NCBI RefSeq assembly: GCF_000725495.1
Contig: NZ_JNZD01000025.1
Coordinates: forward strand, 124,001-188,000
Source: Streptomyces aureus
GTDB taxonomy: Bacteria > Actinomycetota > Actinomycetes > Streptomycetales > Streptomycetaceae
DNA: 64,000 nucleotides
Reading direction: 5' to 3'
Shown here one piece after another: positions 31,393-39,951 of the stretch. Under the pieces are notes generated by a model. That model searched no databases. It saw only the letters and a list, made by a program, of their open reading frames with translations, and was not told the origin of the DNA. The translations under genes were made by a program, and so were the position numbers. Within the stretch, counting starts at the first letter, position 1. Every line of letters begins with the position of its first letter.

Positions 31393-31851
31393 TCAGGCGT
31401 AGTGGCGGTACACGGCCTGGGCCACGCAGGCCGGCTTCTCGCTGCCGTCGACCTCGACGGTGAAGGTCAGCGGCATCTGCACGCCGTTGCCCTTGACCTC
31501 CTCGACCTCGCCGACGGCTCCGTGCAGCCGGATCTTCGCCCCGACCGGCACGGGTGCGGGGAAACGGACCTTCTCCAGGCCGTAGTTGACGCTCATGGAG
31601 ATGCCGGTGATGTCGAGCAGCTCGCCGAAGAGCGGAATGATCAGCGAAAGGGTGAGGTAGCCGTGGGCGATCGGACCGCCGAAGGGGCCGCCCTTGGCCT
31701 TCTCGGGGTCCGTGTGGATCCACTGGTGGTCGTCGGTGGCGTCGGCGAACGTGTTCACCCGGTCCTGGGTGATCTCGCGCCACGCGGTGCGGCCGAGATC
31801 GGCGCCGCTGAGTGCCTTGAGTCCGTCGATGCCGAGGGCGGTGGTGGACAT
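31393..31851 (-). CDS. MaoC-family (R)-specific enoyl-CoA hydratase
   Basis: This 152-residue protein is a hot-dog fold MaoC dehydratase/hydratase. The hydratase-2 motif is visible in FADATDDHQWIHTDPEKAKG and GGPIAHGYLTLSLI (catalytic Asp/His pair). It would hydrate a trans-2-enoyl-CoA to a 3-hydroxyacyl-CoA. ATG 31851 follows GAAAGGATCC. It is the last gene of the SDR-amidohydrolase-acyl-CoA ligase series, 154 bases behind the ligase; short GCGATGTGCGATGGCGTG-like repeats fill part of that gap. Confidence 0.9.
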   Translation of the reverse strand: MSTTALGIDGLKALSGADLGRTAWREITQDRVNTFADATDDHQWIHTDPEKAKGGPFGGPIAHGYLTLSLIIPLFGELLDITGISMSVNYGLEKVRFPAPVPVGAKIRLHGAVGEVEEVKGNGVQMPLTFTVEVDGSEKPACVAQAVYRHYA

Positions 31852-32005
31852 GGTGGATCCTTTCGATGGCGCGAAGGCGCGATGTGCGATGGCGTGATGT
31901 GCGATGGCGTGTTGAGCCGTTCGGACGCCGCTCCACGCGGCGGAGGCCACGACACGGCGGTGCTTGCCGGCACAGCCGGGCCGACGGAAATGGCGAGACA
32001 GGCTC

Positions 32006-33556
32006 CTAGGGAGAGCCGTCCTCGGTCTCGTGCGGTCCGTGTGCGTGGAGTGCCCGAACCGCGGGCTTGACGATCTTCCCCGAGGCCGTACGGGGCAACG
32101 TGTCCGTGACCACCAGAGACTTGGGAATCTTGTACTTGGCGAGCCGGCCCGTCAGATGGCCGAGGATGTCGTGCCTGTCGGCGCGGGAGCCGGGCCGAAG
32201 GACGACGACGGCACGGCCGACCTCGCCCCACACCGGGTCGGGCACCCCGATGACCGCGCACTCCTCGACGGCGGGGTGGGTGAGGAGCACCTCCTCCACC
32301 TCGGCCGGATAGACGTTCTCCCCGCCCGAGACGAACATGTCCTTCACCCGGTCGACGATGTACGCGTAGCCGTCCGCGTCGACCCGGGCGACGTCGCCGG
32401 TGCGCAGCCAGCCGCCCTCGGTGAACGCGGCCTCGGTCTCCTCGGGCCGGCCCCAGTAGCCGGTCATGACATGGGGGCCCTGGACGAGGATCTCGCCGCG
32501 CTCCCCCGGACCGGCGTCGCGGCCGTCGGCCCGGACCAGGCGGGTGTCGGTGAAGAAGTGCGGCACACCGGCCGAACCGGCCTTGGCGGAGGTCTGCTCC
32601 TTGTCCAGGTAGAGGACTCCGGGGGACGCCTCGGTCATGCCGTAGCCCTGGCTGAAGGCCAGACCGCGTTCCAGATAGGCGGCGATGGTCCGGGCGGGGA
32701 CCGGGGCGCCGCCGCAGTTGACGGTGCGCAGGCTGGACATGTCAGTGGTCGCCCAGCGGGGTCGGGCAGCCATGGCGTCGTACATCGTGGGGACGCCGAA
32801 CAGGTACGTCACCCGCAGGCTCTCGACGAGTTCGAGGACGCGCTCCGCGTCGAAGGCGCCGAGCAGCACCACCCGCCCGCCCTTGAGCAGCGTGGGCAGA
32901 CAGGTCATGTTGAGGCCGGCGGTGTGGAACAGCGGTGCCGCGACGAGCGTGACCTCGTCGCCGGCCAGGTCGGTGTCGACGAGGACGTTGACGCTGTTCC
33001 AGGTGATGTTGCCGTGGGTCAGGACGGCGCCCTTGGGACGGCCCGTGGTGCCGGAGGTGTACATGATGATGCACGGGTCGTCCGGCATCACGGACTCGTC
33101 CAGGGCGCCGGTACCGGCTCCGGCCAGCAGTTCCTCGTACCCGGGTGCGCTGTCGTCGGGGCCCGCGAGGGCGATCCGGTGCCGTACCCCCGCCGCCGCC
33201 GCCGCGGCGCGGGCCGCGCCGGCCTGTTCGGGGGCGTGGACGAGGACGGTACTGCCGGAGTCGGACAGGTTGTGGGCCAGTTCCGGGGCGGCCAGCCGTG
33301 TGTTGAGCGGCACGAAGACCGCGCCGAGGGCGCCGGCGGCGAACAGCGTCTCCAGGAACGCCGGGTGATTGGGGCCCAGATAGGCGATCCGGTCGCCGGG
33401 CCCGGCGCCGAGTCCGCGCAGGGCGTGAGCGAGCCGCAGGACGCGCTCGTGGAGTTCCCGGTAGGTCCAGGTGCGGTCCTCGTGGACGACGGCGATCCGG
33501 TCGGGGGTCTTGCGGGCCCGGCGCGCCGGCCAGGACCCGATGCCTTGGTTCAGCAC
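32006..33556 (-). CDS. Acyl-CoA synthetase (class I adenylate-forming)
   Basis: This 516-residue enzyme activates a carboxylic acid as acyl-AMP and transfers it to CoA. The AMP-binding loop is MYTSGTTGRPKGAVLTH, followed by YGMTEASPG, the hinge region GWLRTGDVARVDADGYAYIV, the DRVKDMFVSGGENVYPAEVE block and the catalytic lysine in PRTASGKIVKP. GTG 33556 with GAAGGAG upstream is the start. It lies 11 bases behind the amidohydrolase gene. Chain length or aromatic preference cannot be read from the sequence. Confidence 0.92.
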   Translation of the reverse strand: MLNQGIGSWPARRARKTPDRIAVVHEDRTWTYRELHERVLRLAHALRGLGAGPGDRIAYLGPNHPAFLETLFAAGALGAVFVPLNTRLAAPELAHNLSDSGSTVLVHAPEQAGAARAAAAAAGVRHRIALAGPDDSAPGYEELLAGAGTGALDESVMPDDPCIIMYTSGTTGRPKGAVLTHGNITWNSVNVLVDTDLAGDEVTLVAAPLFHTAGLNMTCLPTLLKGGRVVLLGAFDAERVLELVESLRVTYLFGVPTMYDAMAARPRWATTDMSSLRTVNCGGAPVPARTIAAYLERGLAFSQGYGMTEASPGVLYLDKEQTSAKAGSAGVPHFFTDTRLVRADGRDAGPGERGEILVQGPHVMTGYWGRPEETEAAFTEGGWLRTGDVARVDADGYAYIVDRVKDMFVSGGENVYPAEVEEVLLTHPAVEECAVIGVPDPVWGEVGRAVVVLRPGSRADRHDILGHLTGRLAKYKIPKSLVVTDTLPRTASGKIVKPAVRALHAHGPHETEDGSP

Positions 33557-33567
33557 GTACGGCTCCT

Positions 33568-34455
33568 TCAGTCCGTGAGCAGGCCGAGCAGACGGGCGGC
33601 GTTGTCCTTGAGGATCTTCGGCCGCACCTCGGGCTTGATGTCGAGCTTCTCGAAGTCGGCGAGCCACCGGTCGGGGGTGATGACGGGGTAGTCGGAGCCG
33701 AAGAGGACCTTGTCCCGCAAGAGGCTGTTGGCGTAGCGCACGAGCTGCGGCGGGAAGTACTTCGGGGACCAGCCGGACAGGTCGATGTGGACGTGCGGCT
33801 TGTGGGTCGCCACCGCCAGGGCCTCGTCCTGCCAGGGGAAGGACGGGTGGGCGAGGATGATCCGCAGCTCGGGGAAGTCCACGGCGACGTCGTCGACGAG
33901 CATCGGGTTCGAGTACTTCAGCCGGATTCCCCCGCCGCCCGGGACGCCGGCGCCGATGCCGGTCTGGCCGGTGTGGAACAGCGCGGGTACGCCGAGTTCC
34001 TCGATGGCCTCGTACAGCGGGTAGGCGAGCGGGTCGTTCGGGGCGAACGCCTGGATGCTCGGGTGGAACTTGAACCCGCGCACGCCGTACTCCTCGACCA
34101 GCCGCCGCGCCTCGCGTACACCCGCGCGGCCCTTGTGCGGGTCGACGCTGGCGAAGGGGATCAAAACGTCGGCGTGGGCGGCGCAGCTCTCGGCGATCTC
34201 CTCGTTGGCGATCCGGGGGTGGCCGGTGGCGTGTTCGGCGTCGACGGTGAACACCACGGCAGCCATGCGGCGTTCGCGGTAGTGCCCGGCCATCTCGTCG
34301 ATGGTCGGCTGCCGGTGGCCGTGTGCCTTGAAGTACTCCTCGGAGGCGCCGAAGAGTTCGGGGCTCAGGGCGCCGTGGCCGTCCTTGGAGATCTCCGCGT
34401 GCGTGTGGACGTCGATGGCGGTCAACCGGTCGAGGTCCAGGGCGAGGTCGGCCAT
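33568..34455 (-). CDS. Amidohydrolase-2 family hydrolase/decarboxylase
   Basis: This 295-residue protein is a metal-dependent TIM-barrel enzyme of the amidohydrolase-2 family (relatives: ACMSD and gamma-resorcylate decarboxylase). The HxH pair is in AIDVHTHAEIS, further ligands in RGFKFHPSIQAF, ALFHTGQTG and IILAHPSFPW, and the catalytic aspartate in LFGSDYPVITPD. ATG 34455 lies one base behind the SDR stop codon, so translation is coupled. It may decarboxylate or hydrolyse a ring-derived acid in a catabolic route. Confidence 0.88.
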   Translation of the reverse strand: MADLALDLDRLTAIDVHTHAEISKDGHGALSPELFGASEEYFKAHGHRQPTIDEMAGHYRERRMAAVVFTVDAEHATGHPRIANEEIAESCAAHADVLIPFASVDPHKGRAGVREARRLVEEYGVRGFKFHPSIQAFAPNDPLAYPLYEAIEELGVPALFHTGQTGIGAGVPGGGGIRLKYSNPMLVDDVAVDFPELRIILAHPSFPWQDEALAVATHKPHVHIDLSGWSPKYFPPQLVRYANSLLRDKVLFGSDYPVITPDRWLADFEKLDIKPEVRPKILKDNAARLLGLLTD

Positions 34456-34456
34456 C

Positions 34457-35368
34457 TCATGCCTCCGGGGTCGTGGGCGCGGGGATGCCGTAGGTCTCGG
34501 GTTCGGCCCCGACACCGGCGGACCACTCGGCGGCGATGGTGTCGGCGCTCCAGCCGCCGTCGGCGAAGGCGACCGCCTTCTCCTTGGGGTGCGCCCACAG
34601 GGCCAGGCGGTCGCCGCCGATGCCGATGGCCTGTCCGGTGACGTCCTTGGAGTCGTCGGAGGCCAGGAAGGCGATCAGGCCGGCGACGTCCTCGACGGTG
34701 CCGAGGCCCTCGTCCTTGCGCAGCCAGTCCGGCAGCGGCGCACCGGTGCGCTCGGACTCCTCGATGACCGGCTCGAAGGCCGGAATGGTCTTGGTCATCT
34801 CGGTGGCGGCGACGGGGACGACGGCGTTGACGCTGATTCCGGCGCGGCCCAGCTCCAGGGCCCAGGTGCGGGCCATGGCGACGATGCCGGCCTTCGCGGC
34901 GGCGTAGTTGGTCTGGCCGAAGTTGCCGCGCTGCCCGGCGGGCGAGGAGATCAGGATCAGCCGGCCGCCGGTGCCCTGCTCGCGCATGCGGACGGCGGCG
35001 GCCCGGGCGCAGGTGAAGGTGCCCCGCAAGTGGACGCGGACGACGGCGTCGAAGTCGTCGTCGGTCATCTTCCAGAGCACCCGGTCGCGCAGGATGCCGG
35101 CGTTGGTGACGAGCACGTCCAGGCGGCCGAACTCCTCGACGGCCGTGTCCACCAGGCGCTGGGCCGCCTCGCTGTCGCCCACGGCGGCGACGGCACCGGC
35201 GGCCCGGCCGCCCCGGGCACGGATGGCTTCTACGGCGGAGTCGACGGCGGCCCGATCGACGTCGTTCACGACTACGGCCGCGCCCGCCGCGGCGAGGGTC
35301 TGGGCGTAGGCCAGTCCGAGCCCGCGACCGCTGCCGGTGACGACGGCGACTTTGCCCTGGAGATCCAT
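34457..35368 (-). CDS. Short-chain dehydrogenase/reductase (3-hydroxyacyl-CoA type)
   Basis: This 303-residue SDR has the cofactor motif VVTGSGRGLG, aspartate-rich NDVDRAAV, NAG in LVTNAGILRD, the serine in LILISSPAGQRG and YxxxK in NYAAAKAG. It resembles the dehydrogenase part of multifunctional beta-oxidation enzymes (the ILRD segment), and its C-terminal 60 residues extend beyond the SDR core. Together with MaoC this gives the hydration and oxidation steps of a beta-oxidation spiral. ATG 35368 follows GAGAGG. It is the first gene of the operon facing a MarR regulator. Confidence 0.9.
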   Translation of the reverse strand: MDLQGKVAVVTGSGRGLGLAYAQTLAAAGAAVVVNDVDRAAVDSAVEAIRARGGRAAGAVAAVGDSEAAQRLVDTAVEEFGRLDVLVTNAGILRDRVLWKMTDDDFDAVVRVHLRGTFTCARAAAVRMREQGTGGRLILISSPAGQRGNFGQTNYAAAKAGIVAMARTWALELGRAGISVNAVVPVAATEMTKTIPAFEPVIEESERTGAPLPDWLRKDEGLGTVEDVAGLIAFLASDDSKDVTGQAIGIGGDRLALWAHPKEKAVAFADGGWSADTIAAEWSAGVGAEPETYGIPAPTTPEA

Positions 35369-35463
35369 GAGGGTGCCTCTCGTACGAGGTGGAAAGGGGG
35401 AAGGGAGGGAGGGGTGGGAGGGAGTCGACAGGGGATGCCGAAGAGGCCGACGGAGGGCGCATC

Positions 35464-35513
35464 GACAGGAATCCTGATGAACGCCAGTCTTGGCAATCAA
35501 CAGGATTCCTGTC
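35464..35513. promoter_or_regulatory. Divergent promoters with paired palindromic MarR-type operators
   Basis: GACAGGAATCCTG (35464-35476) and CAGGATTCCTGTC (35501-35513) are perfect reverse complements, and each is itself close to palindromic. The left copy covers a minus-strand -10 (CAGGAT, 35476-35471) paired with TTGATT at 18-base spacing. The right copy lies between TCAACA (35497-35502) and TAGGGT (35521-35526), the plus-strand promoter, also with 18-base spacing. One regulator could thus repress both directions. Confidence 0.8.
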
Positions 35514-35616
35514 AATGCCTTAGGGTGAGATCGTGCCGACGCCACCCCGGCGGCACCCGGCAGGGGACCGGACGCGTCCGCCCCCGCACCGGTACCGCCG
35601 CGACGGAAGGACGGAC

Positions 35617-36048
35617 GTGGGCACCTCGCTGCTCTACCTGCTCAAGAGGACGGAGCTCGCGGTGCGTGCCCGCCTGGAGGAGCTGCTCAAGCCCGCCGGG
35701 ATCACGGCGTTGCAGTACACCGCCCTGACGGTGCTGGAGCGGCACGACGGCATCTCGGCCGCGCAGCTCGCCCGCGACTCGTTCGTCACCGCCCAGTCGA
35801 TGGCCGACATGGTCCGCGCCCTGGAGGGTCGCGGCCTGATCCGCCGCGAGCCCAATCCCGCCAACCGCCGCGAACGCCTGATCGCGCTCACCGAGCAGGG
35901 GCGGGCTCTGCTCGCCGAGTACGCCGAACCGGCCCGCCACTTGGAGGAGCGCATGGTCGCCGGCCTGAGCGACGAGGAGGTTGGCGTACTGCGGGAGGCC
36001 CTGGTCGGGGCCTGGCGGTCCCTGTCCCGGCCGGGGCAGCCCGGCTAG
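35617..36048 (+). CDS. MarR-family transcriptional regulator
   Basis: This protein of about 143 residues has the MarR winged helix (LEELLKPAGITALQYTALTV, ISAAQLARDSFVTAQSMADM, VRALEGRGLIRREPNPANRR with the wing DxRxR-like NRRERL) flanked by dimer helices. GTG 35617 follows GGAAGGAC; GTG 35533 would add a proline/arginine-rich stretch and would be leaderless from the predicted promoter. It is divergent from the SDR-amidohydrolase-ligase-MaoC operon. The ligand is probably a CoA ester or acid of that pathway, as in other MarR regulators of aromatic acid catabolism. Confidence 0.88.
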   Translation: MGTSLLYLLKRTELAVRARLEELLKPAGITALQYTALTVLERHDGISAAQLARDSFVTAQSMADMVRALEGRGLIRREPNPANRRERLIALTEQGRALLAEYAEPARHLEERMVAGLSDEEVGVLREALVGAWRSLSRPGQPG

Positions 36049-36072
36049 GACCACGGCACCCCGGGCCGCCCG

Positions 36073-36534
36073 TCAGCCGAGCGCGTACATGCGGATGACG
36101 ACGGCGTCCTCACCGTCCGGGCGGGCGAGCCCCACGAACACCGTCTCCGCGAGCCAGCGGTGGGCCGGGGAGTCGGTACGGAAGACCGGCGAGGTGCGGT
36201 AGTAGTGGCCCGCCTCGGAGACCTTCAGCTCCCCGTCGAACTGGTCCGGGGCCGCGGCCTTCGGGACGTAGTAGCCGCGGTTGACGATGTCGATCACCGC
36301 ACCGTCCTCCGCCTGGAGCAGATAGCGCGCGTCGAGCTCGCACACCTCGCCCCGCGTGCTGCTCCAGTCGCCGCCGCCGGGCAGGACCTTCCCGCGCAGC
36401 CGAGGGCCTTCCACGCTGCCCCCGGTGATGGGGGTGAACTCGGTGACCTCTCCGTCGCCGTTGCCGATGTGCAAAGTGCCGGCGACCTCGGCGCGGATCT
36501 CGAAGGCGAAGTCGAGGGCGGGAGTGAAGGACAT
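36073..36534 (-). CDS. DUF3237 family protein
   Basis: This 153-residue protein matches the DUF3237 family of cytoplasmic beta-barrel proteins: FAFEIRAEVAGTLHIGNGDG near the start, then GGSVEGPRLRGKVLPGGGDW and YLLQAEDGAVIDIVNRGYY, and YRTSPVFRTDSPAHRWL. Function is unknown; members often lie near catabolic genes. ATG 36534 follows GCGGAG. It converges on the MarR gene with 24 bases between and is divergent from the substrate-binding protein gene. Confidence 0.85.
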   Translation of the reverse strand: MSFTPALDFAFEIRAEVAGTLHIGNGDGEVTEFTPITGGSVEGPRLRGKVLPGGGDWSSTRGEVCELDARYLLQAEDGAVIDIVNRGYYVPKAAAPDQFDGELKVSEAGHYYRTSPVFRTDSPAHRWLAETVFVGLARPDGEDAVVIRMYALG

Positions 36535-36727
36535 GACAGTTCTCCGCTTCTGTGAAGGGGGCGGCACGCGCCGGTGCGGCCCGGTCGGCCCACCGGCGTG
36601 ACGCCGGCGGCGACCGGGGACGGACGCCCCGCGGGACCGGACGGGTTCCGCCGACCCGGCGCCGCGCCACGCCGGTGCGGGCCCGGCAAAGCCGGCACCC
36701 GATCCGCGAGACGGCCGCCCCTTGCTC

Positions 36728-36787
36728 TTGACGCGTCAGCTCACCAGATGCAAGCGTGACATGCAACAACGTTATATGACGTTCGTT
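36728..36787 (+). promoter_or_regulatory. Promoter region of the peptide-binding protein with operator (site B)
   Basis: TTGACG at 36728-36733 is a likely -35 box. About 31 bases on, AACAACGT (36765-36772) and ACGTTCGTT (36779-36787) flank TATATG, giving an inner perfect AACGT-N6-ACGTT repeat. The 6-base AT-rich centre and the sequence resemble sites A, C and D, though this copy is the least conserved. Confidence 0.55.
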
Positions 36788-36876
36788 TACGACGTCTCGT
36801 CGGCGTGCCTCACTCCGCCCCCCATGTCGAGCGTCCCCCGCCTCTCCTCACCCTTTCTCGGCAAGGAGCATCAGCT

Positions 36877-38523
36877 ATGGCTGCGAAGAAGACGGTGCTG
36901 ACTGTGCTCACGAGCGTGGGACTGCTGGCCGCCACGGCCTGCACCAGCTCGTCGGACAGAAGCGACGGCACCCCCGCCAAGGAGCGCCTGACCACCACCA
37001 CGGCCCGCGGCACGGCCGAGGTCGGCCGCGTGACCTGGGCCCTGCCCTACGGCGAGCCCACGACCCTGGACCCGGCGAAGGTGGGCGACTACTCACCGCA
37101 GACGGTCGAGTCCAACCTCTGCGACACGCTCACGCGGATGAACGCCGACTTCTCCCTGAGTCCCGGACTCGCCGAGAAGGTCACCTGGAAGGACGACCAC
37201 ACCCTGGTGCTCGACCTGCGGTCCGGGGTCACCTTCTGGGACGGCTCGGCGATGACACCCGCGGACGTGGTCTACAGCCTGGAGCGCCAGCGCGATCCCA
37301 GGACCCAGGCCCTGTACGGGAACTACCTGGCCGCCGTGAGCTCCGTCAAGGCCTCCGGCGCCCACCAGGTGACCCTGCGGACCAAGGGCTACGACCAGAC
37401 GCTGCCCAAGGCGCTGTCCACGTCGTTCGGCGCGGTCAGCCAGAAGACGTACACCGAGAAGGCGGGCGCGGCCTACGGCACGGCCAAGGGCGGGCTGATG
37501 TGTACCGGGCCGTTCAAGCTGGCCTCGTGGAAGTCCGGCGGCGGCATCACCCTGGAACGCAACAGCGCTTACTGGGACACCGCGCTCATGCCCAAGGCCA
37601 AGCGGGTCGACTTCAAGTTCATCACCGACAACAACTCGCTGACCAGCGCCCTGCTGTCTGGTGAGGTCGACGGCACCTACGAACTGCCGCCCGGCAGCGC
37701 CACCGCCCTCGCCCGGTCCGACAGCGGTTCGGTCCACCTCGGCCCGTCGACCCAGAACGTGCTGCTGATCCCGGGCAACGCCGCCTCGCCCGCGGCCGAC
37801 CGCAAACTGCTGGACGCGCTCTCCCTGGTCGTCGACCGCAAGGCGCTCGTCAAGAACGTGTTCGGCGGCGCCGGCACCACCCTGAAGTCCCTCGTCCCGC
37901 CGTTCACCTGGCACGGGGACAAGGCCGCCGCCCAGTACGACGCCGCCTACGCCGCCCTCCCCGACGTCCCGGCGCCGGACCTGGACAAGGCCAAGAAGCT
38001 GGTCGCCGAGGCCGGAGCCCCGTCCCGTCCGCTGGTCGCGGCCATCCCGGCGGGTGACCAGCGCTCGCTCCAGGCGCTCACCTTCATCCAGGCCGCCGCC
38101 AAGAAGATCGGCGTCGACATCACGATCAAGCAGCTCCAGCCCACCGAGATGTCCGCGCTGTTCTACGACCCGTCGGTCCGCAAAGGGCTCGACCTCGTCC
38201 TCACCTTCGGGTACGTGAGCATGCCCGACCCGGCGTCGTACGTGGCCGAGAGCGTGACCCCGAAGGGCATCTTCAACTGGACCGGCTACAGCAACGCCGA
38301 GGTGACCCGGCACCTCGACGAGGCCCGCACCGCCTCCGACCCGGTCGTGTCGGCCAAGGCCTACGCCAAGGCCCAGGCCCTGTACACCCCCACCACCGCG
38401 GCGGTGTACCTGGCGACCACCTACGAGCGGATGTACATGAACAAGCGCATCAGCGGCGCGCCGTCCTCCTTCGCGTACATGGGCATGCCCTGGGCCGCGT
38501 ACCTCGGCGGCACGGGCAAGTAG
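36877..38523 (+). CDS. Peptide/opine-type ABC transporter substrate-binding lipoprotein
   Basis: This 548-residue protein is a cluster C (Dpp/Opp/Nik, SBP_bac_5) binding protein. A short signal sequence ends in an ATAC lipobox with Cys22, so it is anchored outside the membrane. Family blocks include PTTLDPAKVGDYSPQTVESN, DLRSGVTFWDGSAMTPADVV, GTGPF-like CTGPFKLASWKSG and ALSLVVDRKALVKN. ATG 36877 follows AAGGAG. The matching permeases and ATPases are encoded on the other strand at 39166-42755. Its upstream region carries operator site B. The ligand is probably a peptide or similar molecule. Confidence 0.92.
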   Translation: MAAKKTVLTVLTSVGLLAATACTSSSDRSDGTPAKERLTTTTARGTAEVGRVTWALPYGEPTTLDPAKVGDYSPQTVESNLCDTLTRMNADFSLSPGLAEKVTWKDDHTLVLDLRSGVTFWDGSAMTPADVVYSLERQRDPRTQALYGNYLAAVSSVKASGAHQVTLRTKGYDQTLPKALSTSFGAVSQKTYTEKAGAAYGTAKGGLMCTGPFKLASWKSGGGITLERNSAYWDTALMPKAKRVDFKFITDNNSLTSALLSGEVDGTYELPPGSATALARSDSGSVHLGPSTQNVLLIPGNAASPAADRKLLDALSLVVDRKALVKNVFGGAGTTLKSLVPPFTWHGDKAAAQYDAAYAALPDVPAPDLDKAKKLVAEAGAPSRPLVAAIPAGDQRSLQALTFIQAAAKKIGVDITIKQLQPTEMSALFYDPSVRKGLDLVLTFGYVSMPDPASYVAESVTPKGIFNWTGYSNAEVTRHLDEARTASDPVVSAKAYAKAQALYTPTTAAVYLATTYERMYMNKRISGAPSSFAYMGMPWAAYLGGTGK

Positions 38524-38572
38524 TCACCCGCCCGGAGAGGAAACCCGGACAGGAAACGAGGTCGACCCTCCT

Positions 38573-38592
38573 CCCCCGCCCCACGGCGGGGG
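38573..38592 (+). terminator. Terminator behind the substrate-binding protein gene
   Basis: An 8-bp stem CCCCCGCC / GGCGGGGG with loop CCAC, followed by ATTT, lies 50 bases past the stop codon. Confidence 0.75.
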
Positions 38593-38650
38593 ATTTCCCG
38601 TGCCCGGCCGCCGGGTCTTAGCGTGCACCGACCACGTGTCGGCGGCGGCG

Positions 38651-39058
38651 TCAGCCCAGCTCGTACTCGAACCAGATGCGATGCGTGCCGTCCGCGTCGA
38701 CGGCCATCCCGCCGGCTCCGGCGATGCCGGCCAGCTCGCCGGTGCCGCTCGACGGAACGATGGTGAAGAACTCCGCGGTGCGGTCGCTCCCGGAGGTCGT
38801 CGCCGAGTGGACGAAGTTGAAGGCGCCCTCGCGGCCGTGCAGCGATCCCTCGAAGGACTCCATGGCCACATAGGTGCCGACACCGGTCGTCTGGTCGAAC
38901 GCGGCGGTGAACAGGGTCGCCGAGCGGCCGGCGGCCTCTCCGTCGAACCGCTTCTCCATGGTCGCGACCCCCACGGGCAGCCCGGTGAACACGGCCGGCT
39001 CCGGCTTCAACTCGGTGGGCACGAACGCTTTGACGGCGAAAGTTGCGTCAGCTCTCAT
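38651..39058 (-). CDS. DUF3224 family protein
   Basis: This 135-residue protein matches the DUF3224 beta-barrel family (related in fold to allene oxide cyclase-like proteins): FTAAFDQTTGVGTYVAMESF, GSLHGREGAFNFVHSATTSG, and SGTGELAGIAGAGGMAVDAD. Function is unknown. It is cytoplasmic, with no signal peptide. It follows the ABC operon on the same strand after about 107 bases and may be read through from it or have its own promoter. Confidence 0.88.
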   Translation of the reverse strand: MRADATFAVKAFVPTELKPEPAVFTGLPVGVATMEKRFDGEAAGRSATLFTAAFDQTTGVGTYVAMESFEGSLHGREGAFNFVHSATTSGSDRTAEFFTIVPSSGTGELAGIAGAGGMAVDADGTHRIWFEYELG

Positions 39059-39165
39059 ACCGCGACCGTATCGAAGGGGTCTGACAACGGCGGCACATGA
39101 CGAAGACGCCCGCCCCTCGGGGACGGACGTCTTCTTCGCGGTGGGCCGCCCGGCGCGGCACGGTG

Positions 39166-39951
39166 TCAGGCGGCCTTCTCCCCCCTCCGCCGGGGCTTCC
39201 AGCCCGGTTTCGGGATGGAGTCGATGAGGCGTCGGGTGTACGGGTCCTCGGGGGCGTCGAGGACGGACCCGACGGGGCCGTGCTCGACGACACGGCCCGC
39301 CCGCATCACCAGGACGTCGTCGCTGATGTGCCGTACGGCGCCGAGGTCGTGGGTGATGAACAGCAGGGCCGTTCCGGTATCCGCGCGGATGCGGGCGAGC
39401 AGGGCCAGGATCTGCGCCTGGATGGACACGTCCAGGGCGGCGATGGCCTCGTCCAGGATCAGCACCCGGGGCTGTGCGGCCAGTGCGCGGGCTATGGCGA
39501 CGCGCTGGCGCTGGCCACCGGAGAGCGCCTTCGGCAGCGAGCGCGCCTGCCGTTCGTCCAGCCCGACGAGGTCGAGCAGTTCGGCCACCCGGGCCCGGCG
39601 CCCGGCCGCGGGCAGGTCCTGGTGCAGGGCGACCGCCTCGGCGACGGCGTCGCCGACCCGCTGGTGCCGGTCCAGGGAGGAGTAGGGGTCCTGGAAGACC
39701 ATCTGGATCCGCCGGCCCCGGGCCCGGCGCGCACGCGGCCGGGGCCGCCCGGGTCCGCGCTCGGCGCCCGCGACGGCGACGGTTCCGCCGCTCGGTGTCT
39801 CGAGCCCGGCGATCATGCGGGCGGTGGTCGTCTTGCCCGATCCGGATTCGCCCACGATCGCCAGCGATCCCTGTTCGGGAAGGGAGAACGTCACGTCGTC
39901 CACGGCGACGAAATCGCCGAACTCCTTGCGGAGGCTGCGTACCTCAAGCAT
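39166..39951 (-). CDS. ABC transporter ATP-binding protein (DppF/OppF type)
   Basis: This 261-residue ATPase has Walker A GESGSGKTTTA, Q-loop in MVFQDPYSSLD, signature LSGGQRQRVAIARAL, Walker B VLILDEAIAALDVS and the switch histidine in LLFITHDLGAV. DEAIAALD replaces the common DEPTSALD; the catalytic glutamate is kept. An arginine-rich insert lies at about residues 66-82. It overlaps the upstream ATPase gene by 8 bases and closes the five-gene operon that starts with the CocE hydrolase. It powers uptake through the permeases at 40936-42755. Confidence 0.93.
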   Translation of the reverse strand: MLEVRSLRKEFGDFVAVDDVTFSLPEQGSLAIVGESGSGKTTTARMIAGLETPSGGTVAVAGAERGPGRPRPRARRARGRRIQMVFQDPYSSLDRHQRVGDAVAEAVALHQDLPAAGRRARVAELLDLVGLDERQARSLPKALSGGQRQRVAIARALAAQPRVLILDEAIAALDVSIQAQILALLARIRADTGTALLFITHDLGAVRHISDDVLVMRAGRVVEHGPVGSVLDAPEDPYTRRLIDSIPKPGWKPRRRGEKAA

